NCBI GenBank assembly: GCA_036345935.2
Contig: JADWOT020000007.1
Span: 8,691,930-8,755,929, forward strand
Origin: Taenia hydatigena
Lineage: Eukaryota > Platyhelminthes > Cestoda > Cyclophyllidea > Taeniidae
Direction: 5' to 3'
DNA length: 64,000 bases
Position numbers and translations under genes: made by a program. How positions within the stretch are numbered: position 1 is the stretch's first letter; each line of letters starts with the position of its first letter. Shown in pieces: positions 27,200 through 40,629 of this stretch. Under the pieces are notes generated by a model that had not been told where the DNA came from, ran no database searches, and saw only the letters and a list, made by a program, of their open reading frames with translations.

Positions 27200-28240
27200 A
27201 TCTAAGAATGAATTAGTTTTTTCGTATTTTTGCAGTTCTAAGAGTAGGGAGATGTTAATTCGAGAGTTTTCTTCTAGTTCGACATTTTCAAGGCCAATGA
27301 CCGTATTTAGTATATTGTCTGTCGATATGATGAGTGCAATGACAAATAGTCTCTGTTGGTTTAAGGACGAAAATACTGTTGAGTCTCAAGCTTCACTTGG
27401 CGGCGATGATAGTGCGGACATCAGGGACGACAAGAATGTATCTGTCTGTGGTTGTACATTTAATAAGCTTCGAGGAGTTATGGAAAAGTGATGCATTTGA
27501 ATTTTGACGCCTTCATTGCTCTCCGCTTTGCGGTGGTTCGAATGGGTCTCAGCCTAAAGTTGGCATGACCTTTGCTGTATTTTGGCAAGATGGTCGTTTG
27601 CTCTCTTCTCGAGTTCTTTTCGTGGATCCATTGTGACAGCTACATTGCCCGGATTGCTGTATTAAGCATCTCGGAAGGATCTGTTTTGCTTTGGGACTAA
27701 TATTTGGCGAGCAGGTGATGGGACAGTCAAAAGTGCAGGTTTGATGTCTCCCTTAGGCCAATCGCATTAATATGACTAATGGGTAATAATCGGTGGGCGC
27801 CCCTCAAGACACAGGTTGGTGTGAGTTGGCAAGCGTTACGTTTCAACTGTTTTGTTGCTTACGTTCTATTTACCTCTCTGTCGACTTGGTTATTTGGTCG
27901 GTAGAGGTTTTGTTGGACAAACAGGCGAAAGTGAGGCAATATGCATATTTCAGTGTCTATGGGCCTACTCGCCTACTTATCTCCATATGCTTCACTTCAG
28001 CGATATAAGATGTGGCATCGGAATGCTTATACAGTCCTGCCTGATGTGAGTGATCTTGTTGAAATCGCTTCATCTTGGTCATCACATCATACTTTCGAGG
28101 ACGCCAAAGCTAACACCTCCCTGACGCTCTCGTGATGAGTGTTTCTGGAGAACATTGCATCATTTCGCTTGCATCAATATTACTAATAATACTAGGTTAA
28201 GAATTGCCCATAGCTGAAAGAAATGGACTGCTTTATTGTA
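27200..28240. other. No supportable gene
   Basis: Three overlapping open frames at 27793-28135 lack recognisable motifs and have no second copy. Nothing else was seen before block C begins. Confidence 0.4.
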
Positions 28241-28249
28241 TCCACCTGC

Positions 28250-31190
28250 CTTATTTATGCACGATACATGTTCTGCTGTCTTAAGTGCACACGGACGCGT
28301 ACGCTTAGTCTATTACACGCAGTATCCATTGTCTTTGATTGCTGTCATGCGCATGTCCCATGAAGTGGATCTGTGGAAGCACTGGATATCGGGATGCTCC
28401 CATCGTAGACATGTCCTAGGTTTAGTGCACACGGGCCCCCAAACGTATGTTTCAGTACTTGAGAATATTGAGTGTTCATCTCAGTCCGTTTTTAATGTGG
28501 CGTCTAATGTTTAGCTGCCAAGCCCTATGGAGGCATGGGTAAGCACTTGGTGTGGTCCGGGTCGCACTCTAGTTCCGTGTCCCCAACTGGCTTTGTTTCT
28601 GTCGTACGGGTGTTTATGCAATGCGTTGCCTTTTCTGGGGTATACGTACTGCAGTGATGAGAACCTGGCTAGGCCAGTCGTCACAAGTAGTGTCTTATCT
28701 TCACTCTCCTCTCTTGCCATCATTTCCTTTTTCGCCATCATACCTGTTGTTGTTTGGAGAGGATTTCTTGGCAAAGCATTGAATCACCTTGGTTACTAAT
28801 TTTGGCCCATCTTCTTTTTTACTAACTTGGTTAGTCAGTTAGTGGAGGTGTGGCGGCAGAGACTGTGTGAGGTGGTAAAGCTATTGTCGGCTGTCTACTG
28901 ATCCATCTGTCTCTCCGTATATCTCAATCTCTTTATTTGCCGACCTACCTACCTATCTGGCTATTTTCTAAGCTATCGATCCACTGTACCGCCCATTCCT
29001 CTACTTGTAGAATGTGTAGGGGTCAATTTGGGCAGCATACGGTGTATATATGAGACTGGCTGAGATGGACTTGTTTACAGTGTTCACTGGAAGCATTCAA
29101 ATTGTAGAGAACTAAGTCGCTGTGAATGGCTAAGATGTTAGAGGGAGAGCACCTTAGTCAGTTGGATGTAAAGCTAACTGAAGGAGTTAAAAACATTGAT
29201 TTTATGCGGATAGATCGCTCGATTCGCTAGTCTTTGCACCGATGAAAGGCCAGAGAGGGAGGCAGGTATCAGGTACGGTGTCTCCAAGAGTGCACTTTCT
29301 GCCCATGATATGATGCAGCAATGCTGGAAAGCTAGCTGGCTCGCACTAGGCACTCAATGACGTCGAAGTGGGGTGACTGATGTCAGTGCAGAGCTGTGGC
29401 AACGCAATTTTTGTGTCTCTGAAGCCGCTTTCCTACCAAGTGCAGAAAATGACTAACTTTGCTACCAAGTATAGTATAGTGTAGTACAAGATTTAGTCTT
29501 CAAGTAAGGGATTACGCAAGTCGGCGTTGGCTAGTTGACTGTTCGAAAGCACCAGATGCAAACAGAGTTGCCTGGCTCGTCTTTATGGTTCCATCTATCA
29601 GTTGGGGCTCATCCACAGGGATCCGAGGCGCATAACCGGGGATAAATAATTTCAATCAGTGTTTGTCTCAAGGATTACGTCGTCAATCATCAGAGTATCT
29701 ACAAATTGGTCAGTGTCTATTCACGGGGTTGCCGGACTCAATCGGGCATCATCACATCGAATTGTTAATCACAAGAGTCACGAGGCTCATCATCAAATGC
29801 TTAACGCGTGGCGTTTTCACGACTGATCCCTGCGTTATTGCTTCTTCCCACTCTGCCGTCGGTTCTGTTTTCGGTAGGAGGTATACGATGACTTCTTTCT
29901 TTCTTTAAGCGTGTGAAGTTCTCTTGTCATCGTTGGAATTATTAACGAACCCATTGTTCTGTTCTCTTCATTTCTATACGTTTGTTATTTATCCATACTT
30001 AACAGTTTGCGGGATTTCGATTAAGCAATAACTTACTTTTTAGTATCTTCAAGGAGGGTGATTTTGTGGCAACATTTGTTCGTCCTCCTTTTTTAGTAAT
30101 TGATGCTAAGTTTCGACTTCCAATAAACGAGTGACAAAGAGTTCCCATTAGTCTATCGACCACGTCTTGTCTCATGGCACTATTTTTGCTGATTTCATTC
30201 ATTTCCGCAATTTTCTCGTAAAAGCTTATAATTTTAAGGAAAGTTTAAAGGCGGCTGCCTAGCGAGATAGGGTCTCTTGCCTTTTGTGAACTCGCAAAGC
30301 GTAGACGCCAATTTATTAAGAGGCTCTTGATGGAGCGTTAGGATTTTGGCGTTTTGAATTCAACTACTACGTGTAAAGTCAAGTGAGTCGGTTCTTTTTC
30401 TCAAAATGTGAGCTTTGCAGTGATTCTGCTAAGCTGCTCTTCTACATTGTTCCATTTGATCCTTGAGGGCTCTTCTTCGTTCATGTGAGATCCTACCTTC
30501 CTAAAATAATGCAGGAAAAATCAGGTAGTTTGTCTCGAGTATTTGTTTGGGAAACAGTTTAACACAGCCTCATTATTTTTATCACCGAGCTTGTAAACAA
30601 TTTATCAGTAGGATCCCGGGGATTTTCGCTCTCTTTGGTGTTGGCCAGAATTGGCCTGTGCACTATTTTCCACATCCTATGCATCCGTCCTACAGTTGCC
30701 TGAGTTTGCCTTCATATAGAGCAGCGAAACGGGTGGTTGTGGTCTACATTCCATTAGTACAAATTGCCCAGCATTGTTTAATCTTTATTGGGATCCAGCT
30801 GATGATGACCAGACTGCAGCGCCTGTGTGAAGTGACGTGCGAAAGAGACAGATCCATACCTACCGTATTACTTTGGTTTTCTAAACATCCCAATTGTGGC
30901 TTCCTTTTAGTTGGGCGCAATGGATGAGAGGATGCCTTAATAGCAAGTGCAGTTGTGCGGTGGATTAAATGGAGGAGGTGGAGGGACGTTTTGGTCTGAC
31001 CAAGCTGGATGACATTCATGATGGATTGGTCACAAAGGCAATCCCTCTTTTCTCCCATTCTTCACTCAACATTGCCCTCCAAATTAAATAGCGATTTTGG
31101 GCTTAACTTGTCGGAAACATTGGCGCCAATACATTTGTACCCTTGCACAATTTTACGACAGGTTATGTTAGATGTCAATTGGATACGAGT
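28250..31190 (+). repeat. Block C, left arm (inverted partner at 35.15-37.6 kb)
   Basis: About 2.9 kb aligns in reverse complement with 35150-37610. Anchors are 28265-28480 against 37370-37590; 29640-29900 against 36310-36520; 29990-30250 against 35890-36100; 30650-30780 against 35610-35740; and 30900-31170 against 35160-35470. A plus-strand open frame at 30547-30927 and its counterpart at 35412-35845 on the minus strand share residues (for example SYRAAKR.VVVYI.LVQI) across different stop patterns, so the block contains old coding sequence of unknown family. Confidence 0.75.
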
Positions 31191-31194
31191 TATC

Positions 31195-31625
31195 GGGAAG
31201 TTTAAGCCCACACAGCTTAAAATTGTGGTTATTAATTGGCATAGGGAAACTGCAGGGCCCAGCGGTTCTGTGATAGGTTTTGACTTGAGGTGAAAAAGTT
31301 TTCAGGTCCATGTTCTGGTTGGGCCCAAGCCCTGATTTGTACTTAACAGGCTATCTAGTAAACGCATTTTAAAGCTCTCGGGTCCCCATTTAGTTAGATT
31401 CTTGTTGTTCGCCACTTTATCTGAAGCCCTTTTGAAATGATTCCTCTTTTAACATACCATTTGCACAAAGAGGACCAAGATTGCTATCCAGAGTCATCGG
31501 GTTGATTGTAAAAATGAGTTCCTTCGATTTTAGTAAACCGATATTGTTGCATAAGAAGAGCATCCCAGTTTTTTGCTTGAAGCCGAATGTCTTGCCTGAC
31601 CGGCCTTAGAAGACGATTGCGGACG
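31195..31625 (+). repeat. tRNA-headed repeat, copy 1
   Basis: About 430 bases align in reverse complement with 52437-52865. A tRNA-like head at 31253-31333 has an A-box-like CCCAGCGGTT and outer ends CAGGGC and GCCCTG that can pair over 6 bp. The T-loop region is degraded here (CAGGTCCATGTTCTGG). This structure is typical of tRNA-derived SINEs, but the family is not identified and no A-rich tail was seen. It separates block C from the right arm of block B. Confidence 0.6.
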
Positions 31626-34600
31626 GCTCGGTGTTGCTGGCTCTCTCTCTTCTACTCCAACCTACCCACCGGTCTGCAGTGCACTGCAGTCTTCCTCATC
31701 GAATCGTACCACCGCAGCACTCCTCTTCCCTGCACAGCATTCCCATTTCCATCATAGTATGTGACCTCATCGGCCTTCACCGTGCTTGGTAGACATCACA
31801 CATCCATTTGTACTGGCATGTGCGCCTGCCACGATGACGAGGAGGGGAGGTCGGTGGAGGATGCGTGATGGCGGAGAGTGAATGGGGTGTCGTAGAGATG
31901 GGTCCTGGCGTGTGGGTAAGTGGGTGGGCGGCTGGTTGCGGGTGAGAGGTGGAAGGAAACCATTATGAAAACTAAAGCTTCTATTTGTTCATTTTTATAT
32001 GCCACATCCTTGATTGGAAACCTAGAATTGTCGCACGCTTTGAGGTGACGTTGGTCTTAGTTGCCTCGATCTCGTTCAATGCCACGCAGACAGACATAAA
32101 TGTAACTTATGTTTGTAATCCCAATTTCCTTACGACCATTCCATTCTGCGCAGTGACTGTCCATTTTGCCTCATGACTAGATTTAACAATGTGTGGAAAA
32201 TAAACGACTTTGATCTTGCAGAAAAGCTCCTAAGTTATAAAAGTCATATCCGTCAGCATAATGCTTCAAAAATTAAGCAATTATTGAGTGGGTGCTGATC
32301 CAGTAATTCGTAGGACTTGAAATTGGTGGTTGTGATCCCACGCGGGTCAAACAGCATCTGCAGACGCTGTTGTAGGTGACAATGCTCCTATTTTAACGGT
32401 TTCCCTATTTACTGAAAGTGCATCGGCGTTCAGAGACACCCATGAAATCGTAGTTGCAATTATGCGAATTTTGGACTCTCAACGTTTGATCTTAACGTAG
32501 ACAATATTTGTTTAGCTTCAAGCCTAATCTCTGAGTTAAGGTTAGATGCGAAACCACGCTGTGATCCACTAAGCTTAGTTCATAGCAGATCTTATAGCAT
32601 AAAGGGTGTTATTTTTACTTGCATCCCTCTTTCTCTTTGAACGAAAACATTTGTATTCACAACTACATCTAAACAAGTTTACTTGAATCACACAGAAAAA
32701 GTTTCAAGCATTTCATTGATCTTACAGTTCTTGATAGTTCACATTAAGTACTTACGAGGATATGCATTTCTTTGCAAACCATATAATTAGTTGTAAAGGC
32801 GGTTAATGATTAGCGGAAATTTCGTTCATTGTACTACTTTGCATACAGAGCATTGGAAGCGTTCCTCGTCTCGAATTATTCATTGAAGACTGGCTATTAG
32901 CCTAGAGGATTAAGCTCAGTCAAAACGTGCATCTAGTTTCGCAAGACATTTATAACCCTTAAAAGGAGGAACCCGCTTCTTGTTATCCGAAGATCTGAGG
33001 CTGTCATTGATTGGTCTGAATGTTATTTACTGCTCAACCGATCAACCCAGTCGTCTACCTAGCATTGTACAATATTAATAGTTCCACAAGTGCATGCATC
33101 CATGCCATCGATGCTGGTAAGCAGTGACTTACCGCCTTCTACAATCTTAAAACTATGTGCTTCACAATCGCAAGGGCTTTATATTATTTAGCGTCATCTG
33201 TCATCTTATTTGTTAGCAGCATCACTGTATGAAGCTTCATGCACCGCTTTAATCCACTTGCAAATCTGTGGCATTTCGTCTGCGCCATTGCCTTAGACTT
33301 AAGTTGGTCTCTAAAGTGTAGATGCATCGTTCCTTCCAGAAGTTGATTTATGCCATTTGTGACTGTTAAGTAAAAATGAGGCGTCATTGTGGCTGCACCA
33401 TCATGGCATAATTTTTAACTTGAAAATGTGCCTACGGACGTCGTCAAAATCTGAGTAAATGTGCAATTTGATGAACTTACACGCAGGCTGTAAAATCCAA
33501 TGTAGTAGTGTCACATTTAATCGGTTACAATTCTTCAGATTAACTAGTGCGCACTTATTTGATTAAAATCTATTTAACCCTTAAAGCATGTCTAATAATC
33601 CTGCGGTCTTGTCAGTACAGCGCCAGTTGAGGGTCTGGAGTAACTATTAGTCTAATGGCAGCGGCTTTACTGTCGAGTTCACGCAAACCGTCACACTACC
33701 TATGCGAATGTGTGCTGGAGAAAGCAGGCGCGACGGCAATGTGAATCAGGCCATTCACTGTTCCCATAATTAGGCATGTTTAAATCCGTCTCGATTGATG
33801 TGTTTATCATCCGCAGCTGGTGAATGGATGACTGTGCTCATGGTGGTACCTCGCCTCCGTCTCCCCTTTTCCTCCCCTCGTGTCTGCATCCTGCACCCCC
33901 CACACTTGGCCACCATGTCTTGCCATCAAACTGCCATTAGTTCTTACCCAACTAGCATCGCCTCATGACCCCCGTCTGTATGCGCATGCGTAGTGTGAAC
34001 GTGCGAACCCTAACAACACGTCTATTCATCACATGGCAACGCATTGTTCACGCACAGGGTACCCGTGTTTTGTTTCAGACAGCCAACGGTCTGTCTATCC
34101 AGGAGGGCTGCTGAACTTTCCGGCTCAAGTTCAGACTGGGTCAAAAGTGCTTAGGGATAATTTAGTGACTGTAAGCATCCAACTTCAAATCCTTTGGAAG
34201 TCTATTGAGTCTGTTTGATATCCTGTCATCCCTACGCTTGTCGTCGTCCAAGTGCACCACGTACTGTTTTACAAAAGGTTTTCTGGATTGCCGCTTTGTT
34301 CATTCTATGGGCATTCGGCTGCAAACTCCGCAGATTCAAAACTTGGGAATATATTATCAGATGTGGCACTAAAGACAATCCAGCTGTTTCGCCACCGATA
34401 GAATCGCTGATAACACTTGCAGTGTCCTCCAAGAGGACGCAGTCGTACCCATGAACAGCTTAAGTGAGATTGCACACAGTTGATTCATAGTATCGACAAC
34501 AAGAGCAAAAAACGTGCCAGTTGCAAAGCGCTCAACTAGGCCGAGCAAGCTTGGTGAAGCATAAGATGGATACCGGTGAAGTCAGACCCATCTACTAACC

Positions 34601-34880
34601 ACTTAGACTCATACCACGCACTTGCTAGGAGCAAACAGTCTAATGAAAGAGATTATTCAAAATAACGTTGCACAATTATAAAAGCCACGCGTTTGTGCAT
34701 TGACTATAAGCATCTAAAAGTCATATCGAAGACAGACGCATTTCTGTTACTCAGTATAAACAAGTCGTTAGGTGCATTACTTGGACTTCAGTAATTGTGC
34801 ACCCATAACTTAAAATCAGGATACTAGCATGTGAAAGTGGTGGGGAAAAACAGAAGGAAGCCACCGTGTGCAGCACCTTT
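31600..34880 (-). repeat. Block B, right arm (inverted partner at 18.35-21.35 kb)
   Basis: This is the inverted copy of block B. The plus strand has an open frame at 34215-34454 that shares KLRRF.T.EYIIRCG with the minus-strand frame at 18833-19048. Further on (about 34570-34720) DPSTNH...YH...RSKQSN matches a frame at about 18600-18720 in the left arm. Stops and indels interrupt both copies. Pyrimidine-rich tracts lie at 33845-33905 on the plus strand and, on the minus strand, at 31800-31960. Confidence 0.75.
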
Positions 34881-35149
34881 GATTTGCTAATAATGGAAGC
34901 ACCGAAGAAGCATACAGCATTGGATATCATCCAGGCTTGGAGAGAGATGTGAAGACATCATAACTGGTGAGAATTGGAGATTTAGAGAGTCTCTAGTTGC
35001 TTCCCATTCGGACGATGCCGGGAGACATTATCTATCTTTTCAATGTCCCCCTCCTCCTTCAGCGCATGGTCTCCAGGATCCACACGGACAAATTACGGCT
35101 ATAAGCCGCTCCAAGTGACGGACCTCGTATCAGCACTAGATTCATACAC

Positions 35150-37610
35150 TACAGACATTTGAAACTGCGAAACGAAAACAGCAACCTGCCGTAAAATTGT
35201 GCGGGAGACGAATGCATTCGTGGTAATGCTAATGCTTACGGCAAATTAAGCCCAAAATTATTCCTCTATTTGGATTGCAGTGAAGGAAAGAAAAATCACT
35301 TTTATAACCAATCTGTCATGCATGCCAGGAGCAGTCCCTGAGTAACACACAAAGGGCTCATTCAGCTCAGCAAGGCCAAAACGTCCATCCACCCTCTCCA
35401 TTAACTCCACTTCACGATTGCTCAATGTCTTCGGGTGCGCCTGCTATTATAGCATCCTCTCCTACATTGTACTCAACTAAAAGGACATCACAACCGAAAT
35501 ATTTATAGAACCGATTTGACGCGATAGGTTTGGAACTGTCCCTTCTGTACATCACCCTACACACGCACTGCGGTCCGGCCTTCGTCAGCTGGATCCCAAC
35601 CGAGATCAAACATCACCAGACTATTTGCACTAATGAAATGTAGACCACAACCGCCCGTTTTGCTGCTCTATATGAAGGCCAACTCTGGCGACTGTGCGAC
35701 GGATGCATATGTTGTGGACAATAACACACGTGGCGCGGGAAAAGGATGTAACAAATAAACCTGGAGATAGACCCACCTTTTGAGAGAATAGCCAACCTAC
35801 TTGACTTTGCACGTTATAGTTGAGTCCGAAACGCGAAAATTCCAACGCTCCACCAAAAGCCTCTTAATGGATCGATGTTTACTCTTTGCAAGCTAACAAG
35901 AGACGAGAGACCCTACCTCGCCAAGCAGCCGCCTTTAAACTTCCTTCAAAATGCTGGCTTTAACGAGGAAATCACAGAAATGAATGAAACCAGTAAATCT
36001 GATGCCATACGCGAGGACCGTTTAAGAGGAGCTCTGTCACTCGTTCATTGGAAGTCAAAAATTACCATCGGTCATGAATAAGGGAAATGGACGATTTCTG
36101 ATTATCAATCACCCTCCCCGAAGGTGCTTTCAAACTAAGGCATTACCCAATCGAAATGTTGCAAATGTCTAAGCATGGACAAATAACAAACGCATGCAAG
36201 TGAAGAGAACAGCACAATGGGTTTGCTAACCACTCTAACGATGATAAGAGAGTTCACCACACTAAAATGACGAAGTCATCTCATACGTTCCATTAAAAAT
36301 AGAACCGATGGCAGAGTGGGAAGAAGCACTAACGCAGAGGTCAGTCGTGAAAACGCCACGCGTCAAGCGCTCGATGATGTGTCTCGTGGCTCTTGTGATT
36401 AACACATTTCGATATAATCATCCCTGGTTGAGTTCGGCAGCCCTGTGGGTAGGTATTGACTGAGTTTTAGATCCCCTGATGAAAAACCACGCAACCCTTG
36501 AGACAAATGTAGATTGACAATGTTTGTTCCCATTATGAACCCCGTGTCCCCGTGACTGTGCCCAGACTGATAGATAAGACCATACTGATGAGTCACGCGA
36601 CTATTTTGTCTGCGTCTCGTGGTTTTGAACAACCAAGCAGCCAGCACTGTTTAGCGCGATCCCTTGCTTGACACCCAAATCTTGTGTTACAGACGCCATG
36701 CTTAGTCTAAAGGATTGCTATTACCTGCGTTTCGTAGGAAAAGGGCTTCGGGAGCATAAGAACGCCGGCACAGTTCTGCACCGACATGGTGCCTAATGTG
36801 ATCCAGCTAGCTTTCCAACATTGCTACACATCATCTCCAGCAAAACTTGCATTCTTTGAGGCACCTTAATTGACGCATGCCTCCCTCTCTTAACTTTAGT
36901 CGGTGCAAAGACTAGCAAATTGAGTGATCTATCAATATCGTATTTATATTTCCACTTCCTCCCAGGTAGCTTCACATCCAAATGACTAAACTGCCTTCCT
37001 CTAACGTCTCTGCCATTCAAATTGATGCATTTTTAACCATTTAAACGCCTTCTGTGAACAATGCAAACAAGTTCATCTCGACCAGTCTCACATATCTATC
37101 ATATGCTGCCTCAATTGGCCACTACATATTCCGCAAGTAAAAAATTGGCAGAGAAATAGATCGATAGATGAAACAATGGACAGTTGAGTGCATTGATAGG
37201 CTGGCTGACATAGTGATTGAGATATACAGAGCGACTGCCAGGTCATTAGACAACCGATATTGGCTTTACCTCCTCATCCAGCCTCCGCCTCCAAAACCCT
37301 ACTAGATGACTAGTCAACTAAACAAAGGACAGGGGTGTAAATGGGCAATCGGAGGATCTTAATGACGTCCAATATCGCCAATTGCTCGAACATACGGTTA
37401 GGGGACCGTACGCACTAAACCGTGGACATGTCTATGACGGCGGCATCCCCTCCCACCCCCCGACACCTAATGCACCCACAGCTCCGCTGCATTAGACACG
37501 CGCATGGCAGCAGTCAAAGGCAATAGATGTTTCTGTAGTAGACCAAACGTGCTTGTACGCGTGCTCTAAAAAACAGCGGAACATGTACTGTGCATAAGAC
37601 AGTTATTCCT
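35150..37610 (-). repeat. Block C, right arm (inverted partner at 28.25-31.2 kb)
   Basis: This is the inverted copy of block C. On the minus strand the open frame 35412-35609 contains CRVMYRRDSSKP followed by GCDVLLVEYNVGEDAIIAG. The other arm has the decayed match LCEVTCERDRS...GFLLVG at about 30820-30920. I do not recognise the protein. A short GATA-like run near 37155-37245 is also present, inverted, at about 28910-28985. Confidence 0.75.
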
Positions 37611-37619
37611 CATCTACTG

Positions 37620-39440
37620 ATAATTGATTTGATTGCAAACAAATGCTGCTAACAATCGTTGGTTGACCTAGGTTAGTGTTGGGGTCACGGAATGCTAATC
37701 ACCTCATAATTTTGCTTGTCTTTATTCGTTTACTTGGTTCATTTGACTGGCATAATCCAGAGAAGGATTCGAATCGGGAAGATATTCACTCATTTTAAAG
37801 TAACTTTGATGGATCTGATAGTTGATGAAGTTAGCTGCAGCACCTCAACTGGGTACTATTTGTGTTATAAAATGTTTTTCTTCATTAATCGTTGCGATTT
37901 GGTCAATCTTGTGGTAGAAGGCAGTCACCACAGGACATGGAGTTACAGGTGTGGAGACTGCAACGCTGCTTCTTATGGTATCGTTGTTTTTGTGACTTGA
38001 TAAGCGATTGGGTAGTGGAGTCAAGCCCGTATGGATTCACCCCGCCACTTGTGCTAAACCTTCTGTGACATTGAGACTTTGATGCTGTGCATCCACTTTA
38101 ACAACAAGGAATATCCTTCCCAGTGAAAGGCGCAGAAAGGATCTTGTCAGCTGGACCGCTCGTCCATTTCAAGAGTATTATCTCTTGGGCCGCATTCCCT
38201 TGCTATGCACTTGACTTCATTTCAGTGGGTAAAGTTAGATTTATTATGGGTTCGTAGGCTTTTACAGGGGTGTGAAGTGCCATTCAATAAAGTGGCTTTT
38301 GGACCAACTGCACAGCAAGTAGTGGTGGCGATGATGGAGACGGAAATTTGTGGATCTTTGCGTGCTTGAGGGGGACAAATTTGTTAAAGTATTGCGTGAC
38401 ACCAGTTTGACAGGCTGGAGAACGCAGTAAAGATGACATAAGAACTACTTAGGCTATTGTTTAGCAAAATTATTGTACGATTTCTCAAATACATTTCAAA
38501 CCGACTATAAGGAGGATGAGACAGTCAAGCAGAACGTAAGCACAGTGCAGCTTTGAGGCAAAGGCACGTAAGAAGTTGGCCCCACCTGCACAGACCACCA
38601 ACATCGAGTGTGCTCACAAATCTGCCCTTCTGCATCAATTGCATCCCCAAGCTCAGATGGCTGACTCTTCATCCTTTCAAGAGTTAGTGGTGTTGTACCA
38701 GCCAAAGTCGAGCCCAGACCCATTATTATCAGCTCTTACGCCAAATTTGCAAAGCGGCGCTTAAAGTGTATCTTGTCTCAATTCGTCCAAATGAATTTTA
38801 CGAAGCATTTGCTGTCGATATTTTTAACATTCTATTCGACTAGCTGTTTTATTTGACAAACCAGATAGGCTACTCTTCTCCTCATTTTCATAATCAAAAG
38901 TATATTTGCCCTAATTTGTGTCCCGTTTATCCACATACCCGTCCAAGCAAATTTCCGCTGACCAGCGCGTTCAGGGCCTACTAAGTCGGAGCCATATACT
39001 AACATACAATGGCTGCACAACATGTGGTCTTATCGGTCCATTGGCCGACAGAAAAAAAGTAGATGGGTCAGCAAGAGCAGCGACCTAAAGAGGACACAGA
39101 CGACTCAAGTCTAGACCACCGACTATCCCATCATTGGCGCCAGCTTATACACGCCCTTGCTGAGCCGGAATCAGTGTGGGTGCATGGGTTGAATGAACAG
39201 GAGGGACAGCAGTGCAGTTTTACGATTGCGGCGAACCGATTCGTGAAAATATAAGACTTCTAGGACCGATAATCACTTTCGCAAGAGCAGCAACAAGGGT
39301 TTATGTGCAAACAAACACAATGAGATAGGAAGAGCAATTAGTGCCTAGGCGTTTGCTGCATCTTCGTAGCAGGCATCAGCCTACCGGCTTCTATTCCAAC
39401 AGCATCTGGTGAAAGTCCATTGTTCGCGAACCATTGTTCC
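37620..39440. other. No supportable gene
   Basis: Open frames at 37716-38000 and 39063-39254 on the plus strand carry no recognisable motif and have no matching copy. I see no convincing exon here. Confidence 0.4.
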
Positions 39441-39600
39441 TTGCGCTTACACGTGTAAGTAAACACAACTTTGTAATTGGCGCCATCTCCCCTTCCTCAA
39501 GTTCATCTTCTATTCATGATCGACTGATCAATAATTTGGGTTGATCCATTAATCGAGCAATCAATACGCTACTCATCGTGATTTACTCGCACTTTTAGAG

Positions 39601-40488
39601 ATGCCGGATTGCTGCAAAGTTGTTCGCAGATTCTCAGACCCCCTTTGCCTCTCCCGGCGGCAGCGCAAACTTCGAAAGACCATTTTTCAGGAGGCGACCC
39701 ACTCATGTGTAAGTGGATATCACACTGACTCACCTGCTTTATCACTTGCAGCAATAGCAGTGCACACTCGGCTTTAGCACTTCTTCTAATTGGTGTTGTA
39801 GATGCAAGTGGACATCAGAGGCGCCCAACCTCACTACCACCATCTTTCTCACCACCAACGCCAGCATTGATGTTGCGGAGACCACAATTGGCGGCAACAT
39901 AGGAAAGCACTTCACACACCGGATCTTCCTCTTTCATCTCAACTGGTCATCCATTATCTCTCCCATGCCCTACCTCCTTCCTCGTCTCCGCCTCCTCTAC
40001 TGGCTCCGTTCCCCACTCATACCTCCGATCCGCCTTCCCTAGCACGACTGACGACGACATCACCATCCCTCAACGACGTCACCGGACCTACCAGTAAGTG
40101 CCTCCCCCTTCCCATTGCAGCCTTCATTCTTTACTCAGCTTCCTCTGCTTACATTAACCCATTCGTATTTCTTCCCTCGCTCAGGCCTGACCCGCGATAA
40201 TGAGATGAAGGACAGCCTCGGAGGCCGACAGGTACAGACGCAGAGCGATGACGGCGAGGTCGAGTTGATGGGGCATGAGGAAACGGAATGTGACTCGTCT
40301 GACTACTTGACTATGCCGAGTCAGTGGTCAGATATGGATGAGCAGGTGGAGTAATGGCATTTGTCACCCTTCCAGATGACATCAGGTTCTCCTACGTCGC
40401 CATCGTTCACCACAGTGAAGCCTTTGCCGCTGAGTCAACTTTCAACCACGCAGCGAGCGACAGAGGAGGTGGATGTGGAATGGGAGGC
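39601..40488 (+). pseudogene. Truncated, broken copy of the five-exon gene at 48.1-49.4 kb
   Basis: This segment aligns in reverse complement with exons 1 to 3 of the gene at 48108-49399. The start codon context, the 43-base first intron (39709-39751) and the second intron (40094-40184) keep GTAAGT donors and AG acceptors. It is broken in at least three ways. Exon 1 is 108 bases instead of 109, which shifts the frame. Exon 3 (from 40185) has an in-frame TAA at 40352-40354 where the other copy has tryptophan. Similarity stops near 40488 in mid exon 3, so the last two exons are missing. Similarity upstream reaches back to about 39450. A shortened product ending at the TAA cannot be fully excluded. 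Confidence 0.6.
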
Positions 40489-40629
40489 TCATGTCCACCT
40501 TATTTTTTCCGCTCTGACGGATGTAGGTTTGGCATTTTGTCACTTCCCTTTCTTATATCGAGGTGTCACTTCAATCTAAAATGAAGAAATAAAGAGATCA
40601 GTAAAAGGAGGAGAAGTGGACTAATCTAT

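Noticed and set aside
28910..28985. GATA/CTAT microsatellite
   Set aside because: Too short and imperfect to call as a separate satellite; it is part of block C.
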